A stretch of DNA of 42,196 nucleotides from an uncultured Desulfobacteraceae bacterium. GTDB taxonomy: Bacteria; Desulfobacterota; Desulfobacteria; Desulfobacterales; Desulfatirhabdiaceae. Under the pieces are notes generated by a model. The model did no database searches. It saw nothing but the letters and a program-made list of their open reading frames with translations, and was not told the DNA's origin. The stretch lies in NCBI GenBank assembly GCA_903953895.1, contig CAJBLH010000248.1, positions 1 through 42,196 on the forward strand, read 5' to 3'. Positions within the stretch are counted from its first letter, which is position 1; each line of letters opens with the position of its first letter. Made by a program: the position numbers and the translations under genes. Positions 7,962 through 16,055 of this stretch are shown one piece after another.

Positions 7962-10256
7962 TCAATCGCTCTTATCCCGATTTCCCGCAGCACAGACCGC
8001 CTGACCCAGGGAAATGCCGCCATCATTGGTCGGAACAACCGACTGGGAAAAGACCGTGAAGCCTTCTGTAGAAAGCTCCCGAATCAGACCGTTCAGCAAC
8101 AGGGCATTCTGAAAGACACCGCCGCTCAATGCCACGCGGTTCAGGTCGCTGTTCCGCCGTATCTCCCGGCAGAGCGCAGCCGTCATGCAGATGAGGGTTC
8201 GGTGAAACCGGGCGCTGACGACAGCCGGTAACACACCGTTTTCAGTATCCCGCACCACGCCTTGAATGATCGGATGGGGAAGGATTTGGTAGCCGTCTTC
8301 AGACAGCCATTCAAAAGGATAACTCCCCGATTCTCCGTCATCCGCCAGCATTTCAAGCTCCAGAGCGGCCTGCCCTTCATAGGCAACCGTATAACGTATT
8401 CCGATGATCGCTGCAACCGCATCGAACAGCCTTCCCATGCTGGACGTGCGAGGGCAGTTGATGTCCTTGGCCACCATATCCTGCAGAAAAGTCAGTTTTT
8501 TGGGATCGATTTCCCGAAACAGGGGAATATCCAGATTCTGCATGTTTTCGCCAAAAACCGAATACAGACAGCTTACAGCCATCCGCCAGGGTTCTCGAAT
8601 GGTCGCAGCCCCACCGGGCATGGAAACATAGGCCAGGTGACCGACCCTGTCAAAGCCGGTTTCATCGGCAATCAGGAACTCGCCGCCCCATATCGCTCCG
8701 TCTGCGCCGTAGCCGGTTCCGTCAAACGCCAGACCGATCACCTTTCCATGAATCCGGTTTTCGGCCATGCAACTGACGATATGGGCGTGGTGATGCTGAA
8801 CCCGAACCAGCTCCATGCCGGCCTGCTGTTGTTCCAGGGCATATCGGGTGCTAAGATAATCGGGATGCAGATCGCAGGCCAGAAAATGCGGGGTGATATC
8901 GAGAATCCGCTGCATATGCGCAATGGTCATGCAGAAAAAATCGTAACCAGCCGAATTTTCAAGATTCCCGATGTGCTGACTCAGAAATGCCCGACTCCCG
9001 GAGATCAGGCAGACCGTGTTTTTCAGTTCAGCCCCGCAGGCCAGCACCGACGGCAGCGGACGGCGAAGAAAAACAGGCATCGGAACAATTCCCCTGGACC
9101 GGCGGATGACCCGGTCTGCGCCGGCAACATGCCTGACCAGAGAATCGTCGCTGCGCAGATATATCTGCCGGTCATGCATCAAAAAATAATCAGCCAGCCC
9201 GGACAGTCGGTTCAAAGCATCGGCATTATCGATGGCGATGGGCTCTTCACTCAGGTTGCCGCTGGTCATCACCAGGGCTGTAAATTCTTGATCCATCAAC
9301 AGATAATGCAGCGGCGTATAGGCAAGCATGACACCGATGGTGAGGTTCCGGGGAGACACGGCATCGGAGAGCAGGCAGGGCTTTTTTTTACTCAGCAGCA
9401 CGATCGGGCGTCGGAATGAAGTCAGAAGGGCTTTTTCTTCGGATGTCATCGATGCATACCGACAAATTGCTTCCAGATTCGGCGACATGACAGCAAGCGG
9501 TTTTTCCTTGCGCCGCTTGCGCCGCCGAAGCCGCTCAACCGCAGCGGTATGGCAGGCATCCACCGACAGATGAAAGCCGCCCAGTCCCTTGATGGCCAGA
9601 ATTTTTCCTTCTTTCAGAAAACGAGCGGCCCGTTCAATCGGATTTTCACAGGATATCAGACCGCCATCCGAGCCATGAAGGGTTACCTGTGGGCCGCAGA
9701 CCGCACAGGCATTGGGTTGGGCATGGAAACGGCGGTTTTGCGGATCATCATATTCAGACTGGCATGGATCGCACATCACAAAATGTTTCATCGATGTGTT
9801 GCACCGGTCGTAGGGAATGTCTGAAATGATCGTATAGCGGGGACCGCAGTTGGTGCAATTGATGAACGGATAAGCAAACCTTCGGTCTGTCGGATCGAAC
9901 AGCTCTTTCAGGCAATCGTCGCAAACCGACACATCCGGAGAGATCAGGGTGGAGCGTTTGAGATCGGGCGTGCTGGGAAGAATCGAAAAAGCATTGAGTT
10001 CCCGAACGATATCCGGGGCTTCGTCAATACCCGTAATATAGGCCAGCGGCGGAAGATTGGTTGTGAGACATTTACAGAACAGGTCGATGTTTTCTCGGCT
10101 GCCTTCTACGTGAATGGCGACTCCAGAGGAAGTATTCGCGATTTCTCCCGTTAGTTGATGCATGCAAGCCAGTTGATAGATATAGGGCCTGAAACCGACC
10201 CCCTGAACGATTCCATTAACGTTCAGTTTGCGTGCAATGATTTCATCCGGCGCCAT
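7962..10256 (-). CDS. hypF: Carbamoyltransferase HypF
   Basis: HypF uses carbamoyl phosphate and ATP to carbamoylate the C-terminal Cys of HypE. The 764-residue protein has four recognisable parts in order: an acylphosphatase domain (NGIVQGVGFRPY, about residues 10-95), two Cys4 zinc fingers (about 105-185; CDDCLKE, CTNCGP, CDPCQS and CAVCGP), a YrdC-like adenylate-forming domain (KGLGGFHL, KEKPLAVM, TSGNLSEEP), and a Kae1-like carbamoyltransferase domain (HHHAHIVS metal site, FDGTGYG, LSGGVFQN). All are complete. The ATG at 10256 is chosen over an in-frame TTG at 10268; neither has a clear ribosome site. It lies 70 bases downstream of hypC. Confidence 0.95.
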   Translation of the reverse strand: MAPDEIIARKLNVNGIVQGVGFRPYIYQLACMHQLTGEIANTSSGVAIHVEGSRENIDLFCKCLTTNLPPLAYITGIDEAPDIVRELNAFSILPSTPDLKRSTLISPDVSVCDDCLKELFDPTDRRFAYPFINCTNCGPRYTIISDIPYDRCNTSMKHFVMCDPCQSEYDDPQNRRFHAQPNACAVCGPQVTLHGSDGGLISCENPIERAARFLKEGKILAIKGLGGFHLSVDACHTAAVERLRRRKRRKEKPLAVMSPNLEAICRYASMTSEEKALLTSFRRPIVLLSKKKPCLLSDAVSPRNLTIGVMLAYTPLHYLLMDQEFTALVMTSGNLSEEPIAIDNADALNRLSGLADYFLMHDRQIYLRSDDSLVRHVAGADRVIRRSRGIVPMPVFLRRPLPSVLACGAELKNTVCLISGSRAFLSQHIGNLENSAGYDFFCMTIAHMQRILDITPHFLACDLHPDYLSTRYALEQQQAGMELVRVQHHHAHIVSCMAENRIHGKVIGLAFDGTGYGADGAIWGGEFLIADETGFDRVGHLAYVSMPGGAATIREPWRMAVSCLYSVFGENMQNLDIPLFREIDPKKLTFLQDMVAKDINCPRTSSMGRLFDAVAAIIGIRYTVAYEGQAALELEMLADDGESGSYPFEWLSEDGYQILPHPIIQGVVRDTENGVLPAVVSARFHRTLICMTAALCREIRRNSDLNRVALSGGVFQNALLLNGLIRELSTEGFTVFSQSVVPTNDGGISLGQAVCAAGNRDKSD

Positions 10257-10327
10257 ATTAATGCTCAAGGGTTAGGATCAAGAAATTAAAAAGTCGTAAA
10301 CCTCTCGGCACCGGACTTCCCGTACGG

Positions 10328-10567
10328 CTAAAGCCGATCCGTCTGCATGGAGAGCGCCAGAGACTCTCTTAACACGGCAAGGGATTCAAGAGCGAACTTT
10401 TCATCGATTTTGTGAATGGCGAAACCGGCATGAACGATGACGTAATCACCGACCTGGGGATCTTCGATCAGCAGCAGGCTGGTCTGTCGCTGAACACCAT
10501 CCACATCGATTGCGGCCATTCCGTTTTCATCAATGTGGGTAATCTTCGAGGGGATTGCAAGACACAC
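10328..10567 (-). CDS. hypC: Hydrogenase assembly chaperone HypC (HypC/HybG/HupF family)
   Basis: HypC binds HypD during assembly of the iron centre and then the hydrogenase large-subunit precursor. The family begins M-C-L-A-I-P, with Cys2 essential. Here the matching residues are V-C-L-A-I-P, and the Val codon is a GTG at 10567 with AAAAAGGAG eight bases upstream. I therefore place the start there, giving 79 residues with Cys2 in its proper position; longer readings from 10600 would bury the Cys. DPQVGDYVIVHAGFA is the second family block. The gene overlaps the 3' end of the upstream protease gene by 38 bases, an unusually long overlap. Confidence 0.94.
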   Translation of the reverse strand: MCLAIPSKITHIDENGMAAIDVDGVQRQTSLLLIEDPQVGDYVIVHAGFAIHKIDEKFALESLAVLRESLALSMQTDRL

Positions 10568-11060
10568 GGGCTTGACTCCTTTTTTGACAGCAAACGCCAA
10601 GGTGTTCGAGTTCGGAGAGAACCATCGCCGTCACGGGCTCCACGCGACAAAGGACAGCCGGTGACAATTCGATGCAGAGGGTGTCGATATCTTCCGGTTC
10701 AACACCGATAATTACCGTTTCCGGCACCTTGTCCAATGCTTGACACAGGGTCAGGGCTTCAAGAAAATCGATCTGGTGAAGGGAATTCTTGGCACGGATG
10801 CGATCGGGTATCTGGCTTTTTTCCAGGCGGTAAACATCCCCCGGCGCCCCCTGATGCCGAATGGCGTCCACCACGATCAGGTAGTCGGCCTCGGACATCA
10901 CCCCCAGCAGGTTGACCCCCAATACCCCGCCGTCTATCAGGGACACGTGATCGGGAAAATCATACTCGGCCTGGAGTTTTTGAACCACCCGGACACCGAA
11001 ACCCTCATCTCGGAACAACAGGCATCCGATTCCCAGAACCATGATATGCGGAGGATGCAT
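10530..11060 (-). CDS. Hydrogenase maturation endopeptidase (HyaD/HybD/HupD type)
   Basis: Proteases of this family cut the C-terminal tail from the large subunit of a [NiFe] hydrogenase after nickel insertion. With the ATG at 11060, the three Ni-sensing residues fall at E19 (FRDEGFG), D65 (VVDAIR) and H95 (SLHQIDF), very close to positions 16, 62 and 93 known for E. coli HybD. The start LGIGCLLFRDEG is typical, although the family more often has GN at the GIG site. The 176-residue protein carries an extra tail of about 25 residues that overlaps hypC. An ATG at 11066 is also possible. It leads the maturation operon. HyaD, HybD and HupD cannot be separated from sequence alone, so I give no symbol. 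Confidence 0.9.
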   Translation of the reverse strand: MHPPHIMVLGIGCLLFRDEGFGVRVVQKLQAEYDFPDHVSLIDGGVLGVNLLGVMSEADYLIVVDAIRHQGAPGDVYRLEKSQIPDRIRAKNSLHQIDFLEALTLCQALDKVPETVIIGVEPEDIDTLCIELSPAVLCRVEPVTAMVLSELEHLGVCCQKRSQARVSCNPLEDYPH

Positions 11061-11073
11061 TGACATCTCTTAT

Positions 11074-11100
11074 AAAAAAACCCGATCGAAAGATCGGGTT
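11074..11100 (-). terminator. Intrinsic terminator after the tRNA-Ser genes
   Basis: Arms AACCCGATC (11079-11087) and GATCGGGTT (11092-11100) enclose a GAAA loop. Seven T follow on the minus strand (the A-run at 11074-11080). It should stop transcription from the tRNA-Ser genes 8 bases before the protease start codon, so the maturation operon needs its own promoter in a very short space or relies on read-through. Confidence 0.85.
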
Positions 11101-11119
11101 CTTAGTGGAAGAAAAATAA

Positions 11120-11212
11120 TGGCGGAGAGAGAGGGATTCGAACCCTCGGTAGAGGTTTCCCCCTACACACGCTTAGCAGGCGCGCGCCTTCAGCCGACTC
11201 GGCCATCTCTCC
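11120..11212 (-). tRNA. tRNA-Ser (anticodon GCU), CCA encoded
   Basis: The acceptor stem is GGAGAGA/TCTCTCC with discriminator G and encoded CCA. The anticodon loop reads CTGCTAA with anticodon GCT. A long variable arm (about GTGTGTAGGGGGAAACCTCT) marks a class II serine tRNA, and the T arm holds GGTTCGAATCC. It lies 65 bases downstream of a second tRNA-Ser gene on the same strand. Confidence 0.95.
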
Positions 11213-11277
11213 GTTGGGTTGTATGCAGAAAAACCACTTCAGTTTATCAAAAGAATACACCTTCGGCCGGTTTTTTC

Positions 11278-11365
11278 TGGCGGAGGGAGTAGGATTCGAA
11301 CCCACGGAGCTGTTACACTCTACGGTTTTCAAGACCGCCGCTTTAAACCACTCAGCCATCCCTCC
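11278..11365 (-). tRNA. tRNA-Ser (anticodon UGA), CCA encoded
   Basis: The acceptor stem is GGAGGGA/TCCCTCC with discriminator G and encoded CCA. The anticodon loop reads CTTGAAA with anticodon TGA, followed by a long class II variable arm and a T arm with GGTTCGAATCC. The two serine tRNAs share similar acceptor stems and probably one transcript ended by the terminator at 11074-11100. Confidence 0.95.
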
Positions 11366-11438
11366 ATTTTCGAATCGATGTTGTTTACCATTTCACCGCT
11401 TCAGGGTCAATGATTTTATTGTCTTGTTTTTCAAATTG

Positions 11439-14039
11439 TCAGACTGATGAACCGGGCGGAAGTTTATCAAAGACCAGACGATCGTTTTCGACCCTTGCCT
11501 CCACCCGGCTGCCGTCCGGAATTTCTCCCTTCAGAATTTCCATGGACAGCGGATTTTCAAGGTATTTCTGAATCGCCCGTTTCAGGGGTCTGGCGCCGTA
11601 TATCGGATCATATCCCTTGTCCACGATCAGGTTCCGGGCATTTTCTGAAACATTCAGAATAATACGACGTTCCGCCAGCCGCTGTTCCAACTGCTGCGTC
11701 TGAAGCATCACGATGCTTCGAATCTGATCCAGGGTCAGGTTTCTGAAAATAATGGTTTCATCGATCCGGTTTAAAAATTCTGGCTTGAAACTGGCCCGCA
11801 GAGCCTCGGTGATCCGGCGTTCCATTTCATCCCGCCGGGATTCGTCCAGCTCGAGAATCCATTGACTGCCGACATTGGACGTCATGATGATCAGGGTGTT
11901 TTTAAAATCTACGGTTCGGCCATGCCCGTCCGTCATTCTGCCGTCATCCAGAATCTGCAGCAGGACATTGAACACTTCGGGATGCGCTTTTTCGATTTCA
12001 TCAAATAGCACCACCGAATAGGGTCGCCTGCGCACCGCCTCGGTCAGATATCCCCCCTCGTCATATCCCACATATCCCGGAGGCGCGCCGATCAGCCGGG
12101 AAACCGCATGTTTTTCCATGTACTCCGACATATCGATCCGCACCATGGCCTGGTCGCTGTCGAAGATGAATTCGGCCAGAGCTTTGGCCAGCTCTGTTTT
12201 TCCGACACCGGTCGGCCCCATGAAAATGAAAGAGCCGATCGGCCGATTGGGGTCCTGAAGTCCGGACCTGGCCCGACGAACAGCGTTGGATACGGCTTCG
12301 ATGGCTTCTTCCTGGCCGATCACCCTTCGGCGGAGCCGATCTTCCATATGCACCAGCTTTTCGCGCTCGCCTTCCAGCATTCTGCTGACCGGAATACCGG
12401 TCCAGCGGGAAACCACCTCGGCAATATCTTCTTCATCGACCTCCTCCTTCAGCATCTTGCTGTGCTCCTGAAGCCGTGTCAGGTTTTCGTTGGCGGCAAC
12501 CAGCCGCCGTGAAAGCTCGATGGCTTTTCCGTACCTGATTTCCGCCACCCTGGCCAGATTGCCTTCCCGTTGGGCCTGTTGTTCTTCGGTGCCAAGAATA
12601 TCCTGTTCTTCCTTGATTTTACGGATGATCTGGATAAGATCCTTTTCATTCTGCCAATGGGCCTTCATGGTCAGTATCTCTTCCTTCATCTGGCCCAGAT
12701 CCGCTTCCAGCTTTGCCAGCCGCCCGCGAGAAACAACATCCGTTTCTTTTTTCAGGGCTTCCCGCTCGATTTCCAACTGGGTGATCTTGCGCTGAATTTC
12801 ATCGATTTCCGTCGGCATGCTGTCAATTTCAATGCGCAGCTTGGATGCACATTCATCCATCAGGTCGATGGCCTTATCCGGCAAAAACCGGTCGGATATG
12901 TACCGGTGAGACAGCGTTACCGCGGAAACAATGGCTGAATCCTTGATGCGGACACCATGGTGAACCTCATATTTTTCCTTAAGACCCCGGAGAATGGCGA
13001 TACTGTCTTCAACCGAAGGCTCTTTGACCAAGACGGGCTGAAACCGTCTTTCCAGCGCCGCATCCTTTTCAATATACTTGCGATATTCATTCAGGGTGGT
13101 AGCACCCACACACCGCAGGGTTCCCCGGGCAAGTGCGGGTTTAAGCATATTGGACGCATCCATGGCGCCCTCCGCTGCCCCTGCCCCGACCAACGTGTGC
13201 AGCTCATCGATAAAGAGAATAACCTCGCCTTCAGCAGCTTCAACCTCTTTTAACACGGCCTTCAACCGGTCTTCGAATTCCCCGCGGTACTTGGCGCCGG
13301 CGATCAAGGCCCCCATGTCCAGTGATACGAGCCTGCGGTTTTTAAGGGTTTCAGACACATCCCCGGCCACGATTCGCTGCGCCAGGCCCTCGATGATGGC
13401 GGTTTTGCCCACACCCGGCTCACCGATCAGGACCGGGTTGTTTTTCGTGCGACGGGACAGAACCTGGACGACGCGTCGAATTTCGTCATCCCGGCCGATG
13501 ACCGGATCGAGCTTTCCCAGACTCGCCAGATCCGTTAAATTGCGGCTGAATTTTTCAAGAGCCTGGTATTTTTCCTCAGGGTTGGGATCGGTAATTCTCT
13601 GACATCCCCGAATATCCATCAGCACCTTGAGAATTGCTTCGCGGGTAACACCGTTGCGGCCCAGAATCCTGGCTGCCTCCCCGGTCTTTTCATCGGCGGT
13701 GGCCAAGAGAATATGTTCGATGCTGACATACTGATCCTTCATCTTGTCGGATTCGGCAAAGGCGGCGTCCAGAACCGCTTTGGTCCGCTGAGAAATATAC
13801 ACATCTGCTACCCCGGTGATTTTGGGGAACCGGTTCATAGCCAGCGTCAGCTCCTGGCCGACCCCGGCAGGGGATACCCCCAATTTGCGCAATATGGATG
13901 ACGTGATTCCCTCGGATTCCCCCAGCATGGCGCTTAGCAGGTGTTCCGGCTCGATCTGCTGATTGTTCTGTCGGGACGCCAGGGACTGGGCGTTTTGTAT
14001 GAGTTCCTGAGATTTCACCGTAAATTTGTCAAATCGCAT
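11439..14039 (-). CDS. clpB: ATP-dependent disaggregase ClpB
   Basis: ClpB is the cytoplasmic hexameric AAA+ disaggregase that works with DnaK to rescue aggregated proteins. The 866-residue protein has the usual full length: two N-terminal Clp repeats (about 1-145), nucleotide-binding domain 1 with Walker [10 protein letters not shown] and Walker [11 protein letters not shown], the coiled-coil middle domain (about 400-525) that separates ClpB from ClpA and ClpC, and domain 2 with Walker [12 protein letters not shown] and [14 protein letters not shown]. The ATG has AAGGAGGAAAC upstream. A sigma70-like promoter is visible; I see no CIRCE element and no clear sigma32 promoter. Two tRNA-Ser genes lie downstream. 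Confidence 0.97.
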   Translation of the reverse strand: MRFDKFTVKSQELIQNAQSLASRQNNQQIEPEHLLSAMLGESEGITSSILRKLGVSPAGVGQELTLAMNRFPKITGVADVYISQRTKAVLDAAFAESDKMKDQYVSIEHILLATADEKTGEAARILGRNGVTREAILKVLMDIRGCQRITDPNPEEKYQALEKFSRNLTDLASLGKLDPVIGRDDEIRRVVQVLSRRTKNNPVLIGEPGVGKTAIIEGLAQRIVAGDVSETLKNRRLVSLDMGALIAGAKYRGEFEDRLKAVLKEVEAAEGEVILFIDELHTLVGAGAAEGAMDASNMLKPALARGTLRCVGATTLNEYRKYIEKDAALERRFQPVLVKEPSVEDSIAILRGLKEKYEVHHGVRIKDSAIVSAVTLSHRYISDRFLPDKAIDLMDECASKLRIEIDSMPTEIDEIQRKITQLEIEREALKKETDVVSRGRLAKLEADLGQMKEEILTMKAHWQNEKDLIQIIRKIKEEQDILGTEEQQAQREGNLARVAEIRYGKAIELSRRLVAANENLTRLQEHSKMLKEEVDEEDIAEVVSRWTGIPVSRMLEGEREKLVHMEDRLRRRVIGQEEAIEAVSNAVRRARSGLQDPNRPIGSFIFMGPTGVGKTELAKALAEFIFDSDQAMVRIDMSEYMEKHAVSRLIGAPPGYVGYDEGGYLTEAVRRRPYSVVLFDEIEKAHPEVFNVLLQILDDGRMTDGHGRTVDFKNTLIIMTSNVGSQWILELDESRRDEMERRITEALRASFKPEFLNRIDETIIFRNLTLDQIRSIVMLQTQQLEQRLAERRIILNVSENARNLIVDKGYDPIYGARPLKRAIQKYLENPLSMEILKGEIPDGSRVEARVENDRLVFDKLPPGSSV

Positions 14040-14086
14040 GTTTCCTCCTTATTGTACAGTCAACACAACAAAATTTTATCGTTTTA

Positions 14087-14114
14087 ATAATAAGCACTTG
14101 CGATTTTATGTCAA
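14087..14114 (-). promoter_or_regulatory. Sigma70-like promoter of clpB
   Basis: On the minus strand TTGACA (14114-14109) is followed after 16 bases by TATTAT (14092-14087), one mismatch from the consensus -10. The -10 lies about 48 bases upstream of the clpB start, leaving a short A/T-rich leader. A heat-shock-specific element is not evident. Confidence 0.6.
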
Positions 14115-14230
14115 TTTTCATGAAGGAATGGCAGCCATCAAAAGCCTGCAGTGGAATCTTTCGATTTTTCGGCATTGATCATCAATTCGCCCAAAACCGG
14201 TAATTCATGGTAATTCATAAAATTGATATC

Positions 14231-14308
14231 ACCGCAAAGACGCAAAGATCGCAAAGGAAACCGATAGAAAAACAGGCTGTTGCTTTGTGTCCTTTGCGTC
14301 TTTGCGGT
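14231..14308. repeat. Inverted-repeat element with TTTGCG/CGCAAA arms
   Basis: Left arm ACCGCAAAGACGCAAAG (14231-14247) and right arm CTTTGCGTCTTTGCGGT (14292-14308) are perfect 17-base complements, and the pairing continues imperfectly inward around CAAAG (14252-14256) and CTTTG (14283-14287). This text belongs to a widespread miniature intergenic repeat in deltaproteobacteria and others that produces spurious short peptides in automatic annotation. It is most of the recognisable content of the 420-base gap between clpB and murJ; apart from it and the clpB promoter I see only a weak TACAAT box at about 14441 upstream of murJ. Confidence 0.85.
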
Positions 14309-14459
14309 AAATTCAGTGCTGATCATCTGGCCGAAAGGATGATCCAGACCGATTTTTCTTTGAGTTATCGATGGGTCTTTGATAGCATGAGCCATTCGGT
14401 GAAAGACTACCCGTTTTAGATCGATCGTTTTTTACATTTTTCCATACAATCGGCACGCT

Positions 14460-16022
14460 ATGACAAAATCACTTTATCAAAAAGTCGGCATCGCCTCGCT
14501 GATACTGATGGCTTCGGTGTTTTTAAGCCGTGTCATCGGCCTATTCCGGGAAATGGCTATTGCATATGCCGGCGGCGCCAGAGGGGATGTCGATGCGTAT
14601 CAGATCGCATTCGTGATTCCGGAAATACTCAACCATATCGTTGCCAGCGGCTTTTTATCGGTCACCTTTATCCCGATTTTCTCCGGATATCTGACAACAG
14701 ATCGCGAAGCAGAAGGCTGGAAAGTGTTTTCCGTCATTATGAACAGTTTTGGTCTGATGCTGATTCTTTTTATCGGAATTTCCATGTTGTTTGCTCCGGA
14801 GCTGATATCCTTGACTGCACCGGGAATTCAGGACCCGATCCTGCTGAACAAGGCGGTTCGCATGACCCGCATCATCCTGCCGGCGCAGTTTTTCTTTTTT
14901 ACCGGCGGCATGTTCACGGCCGCCCAGTTTGCCAAGGAATCTTTCAGCCTGCCGGCCCTGGCGCCGCTGGTCTATAATATCTGCATTATCGCCGGCGGCA
15001 TGGCGCTTGGCCCAATTCTGAAAATGGAAGGCTTTTCCTGGGGGGTTCTGGCCGGTTCGTTTCTCGGTAATTTCGCCATCCAGTATCGGGGTGCACGGAA
15101 AGTCGGCATGCAGTATTGGCCGGTCGTCAACTTCACCCATCCGGACTTTCTTGCCTATGTGCGCCTGACCCTTCCCCTGATGGTGGGCCTGACCATGTCG
15201 TTTTCAACGGAATTTTTTCTGAAGTTTTTCGGCTCTTACCTGCCCGAAGGCAGCATTGCCTGCCTGAACTACGGACTTCGCATCATGTTCATTCTGGTCG
15301 GGCTTCTGGGGCAAGCCATCGGCACGGCATCCTTTCCGTTTATGGCCAGACTGGCTGCCGAAAACCGGATTCCGGAGATGAATCAGCTCCTGGACAGCAC
15401 CCTGAAATACCTGTCGTTGATCATCCCCTTTTCGATATGGCTGATCATCCTTCGGCATGAAGTGGTGGCGGTTTTGTTTGAAAGGGGGCGATTCGATGCA
15501 GCCGCCACGAACCAGACCGCAGGGGTTCTGTTGTATCTGATGATCGGCGCCTTTGCCTTTGCCGCACAGACCGTTGTGGTCAGAGGATATTACGCGGTTC
15601 AGAATACGTTGTTTCCGGCCATTTACAGCACCATCGGTGTTCTGATAAGCATTCCGTTCTACGTCCTGGGTATGAAGTTCATGGGTGCTGCCGGCGTGGC
15701 CCTGGCCATATCCGTCTCGGCCGTGTTGCAAGTCGTGCTGCTCTATGCGCTGTGGAATCGCAGAAGCCACAACACCGACTGCCGGGATGTCTTCCGGGGA
15801 TATGCGAAAATGATTCTGCTGAGTATTCCCATCGGCCTTGCCTTGGAAGCACTTCGAAGGGGACTGCTGCAATGGATGCCCGAAAAGGGGTTGAGCGCAA
15901 ACCTTCTGATCTGCTGCATCACCGGCCTGTTTTTTCTGGTGCTGCTTGGCTTTTCTGGATTTCTTTTCAACATCCGGGAAATAACCGGCACATACAGGCG
16001 TCTGACTCAAAAAGCAATTTGA
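14460..16022 (+). CDS. murJ: MurJ/MviN-family lipid-linked oligosaccharide flippase
   Basis: MurJ flips lipid II across the inner membrane for peptidoglycan synthesis and belongs to the MOP exporter superfamily. The 520-residue protein is hydrophobic throughout, with about 14 predicted helices. It has the family N-terminus SVFLSRVIGLFREMAIAYAGG, which includes the central-cavity Arg residues (SRVIGLFRE), then DAYQIAFVIPEIL and the FERGRFDA segment in the second half. It has no clear Shine-Dalgarno sequence. Two membrane-glycan genes follow directly, only 33 bases away. This raises the possibility that it is a paralogue serving another lipid-linked glycan and not the main peptidoglycan flippase; sequence alone does not decide. 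Confidence 0.88.
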   Translation: MTKSLYQKVGIASLILMASVFLSRVIGLFREMAIAYAGGARGDVDAYQIAFVIPEILNHIVASGFLSVTFIPIFSGYLTTDREAEGWKVFSVIMNSFGLMLILFIGISMLFAPELISLTAPGIQDPILLNKAVRMTRIILPAQFFFFTGGMFTAAQFAKESFSLPALAPLVYNICIIAGGMALGPILKMEGFSWGVLAGSFLGNFAIQYRGARKVGMQYWPVVNFTHPDFLAYVRLTLPLMVGLTMSFSTEFFLKFFGSYLPEGSIACLNYGLRIMFILVGLLGQAIGTASFPFMARLAAENRIPEMNQLLDSTLKYLSLIIPFSIWLIILRHEVVAVLFERGRFDAAATNQTAGVLLYLMIGAFAFAAQTVVVRGYYAVQNTLFPAIYSTIGVLISIPFYVLGMKFMGAAGVALAISVSAVLQVVLLYALWNRRSHNTDCRDVFRGYAKMILLSIPIGLALEALRRGLLQWMPEKGLSANLLICCITGLFFLVLLGFSGFLFNIREITGTYRRLTQKAI

Positions 16023-16055
16023 CAGAATCAATCTTTTTCCTTATACACCCCAATT

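Noticed and set aside
8262-9419. Long plus-strand open frame opposite hypF
   Set aside because: It is a shadow of hypF; the composition is antisense-like and no motif is present.
14138-14395. Short minus-strand frame across the inverted repeat
   Set aside because: Its text (AKTQRTQ and LRSLRLCG) is the translation of the repeat arms, a known annotation artefact.
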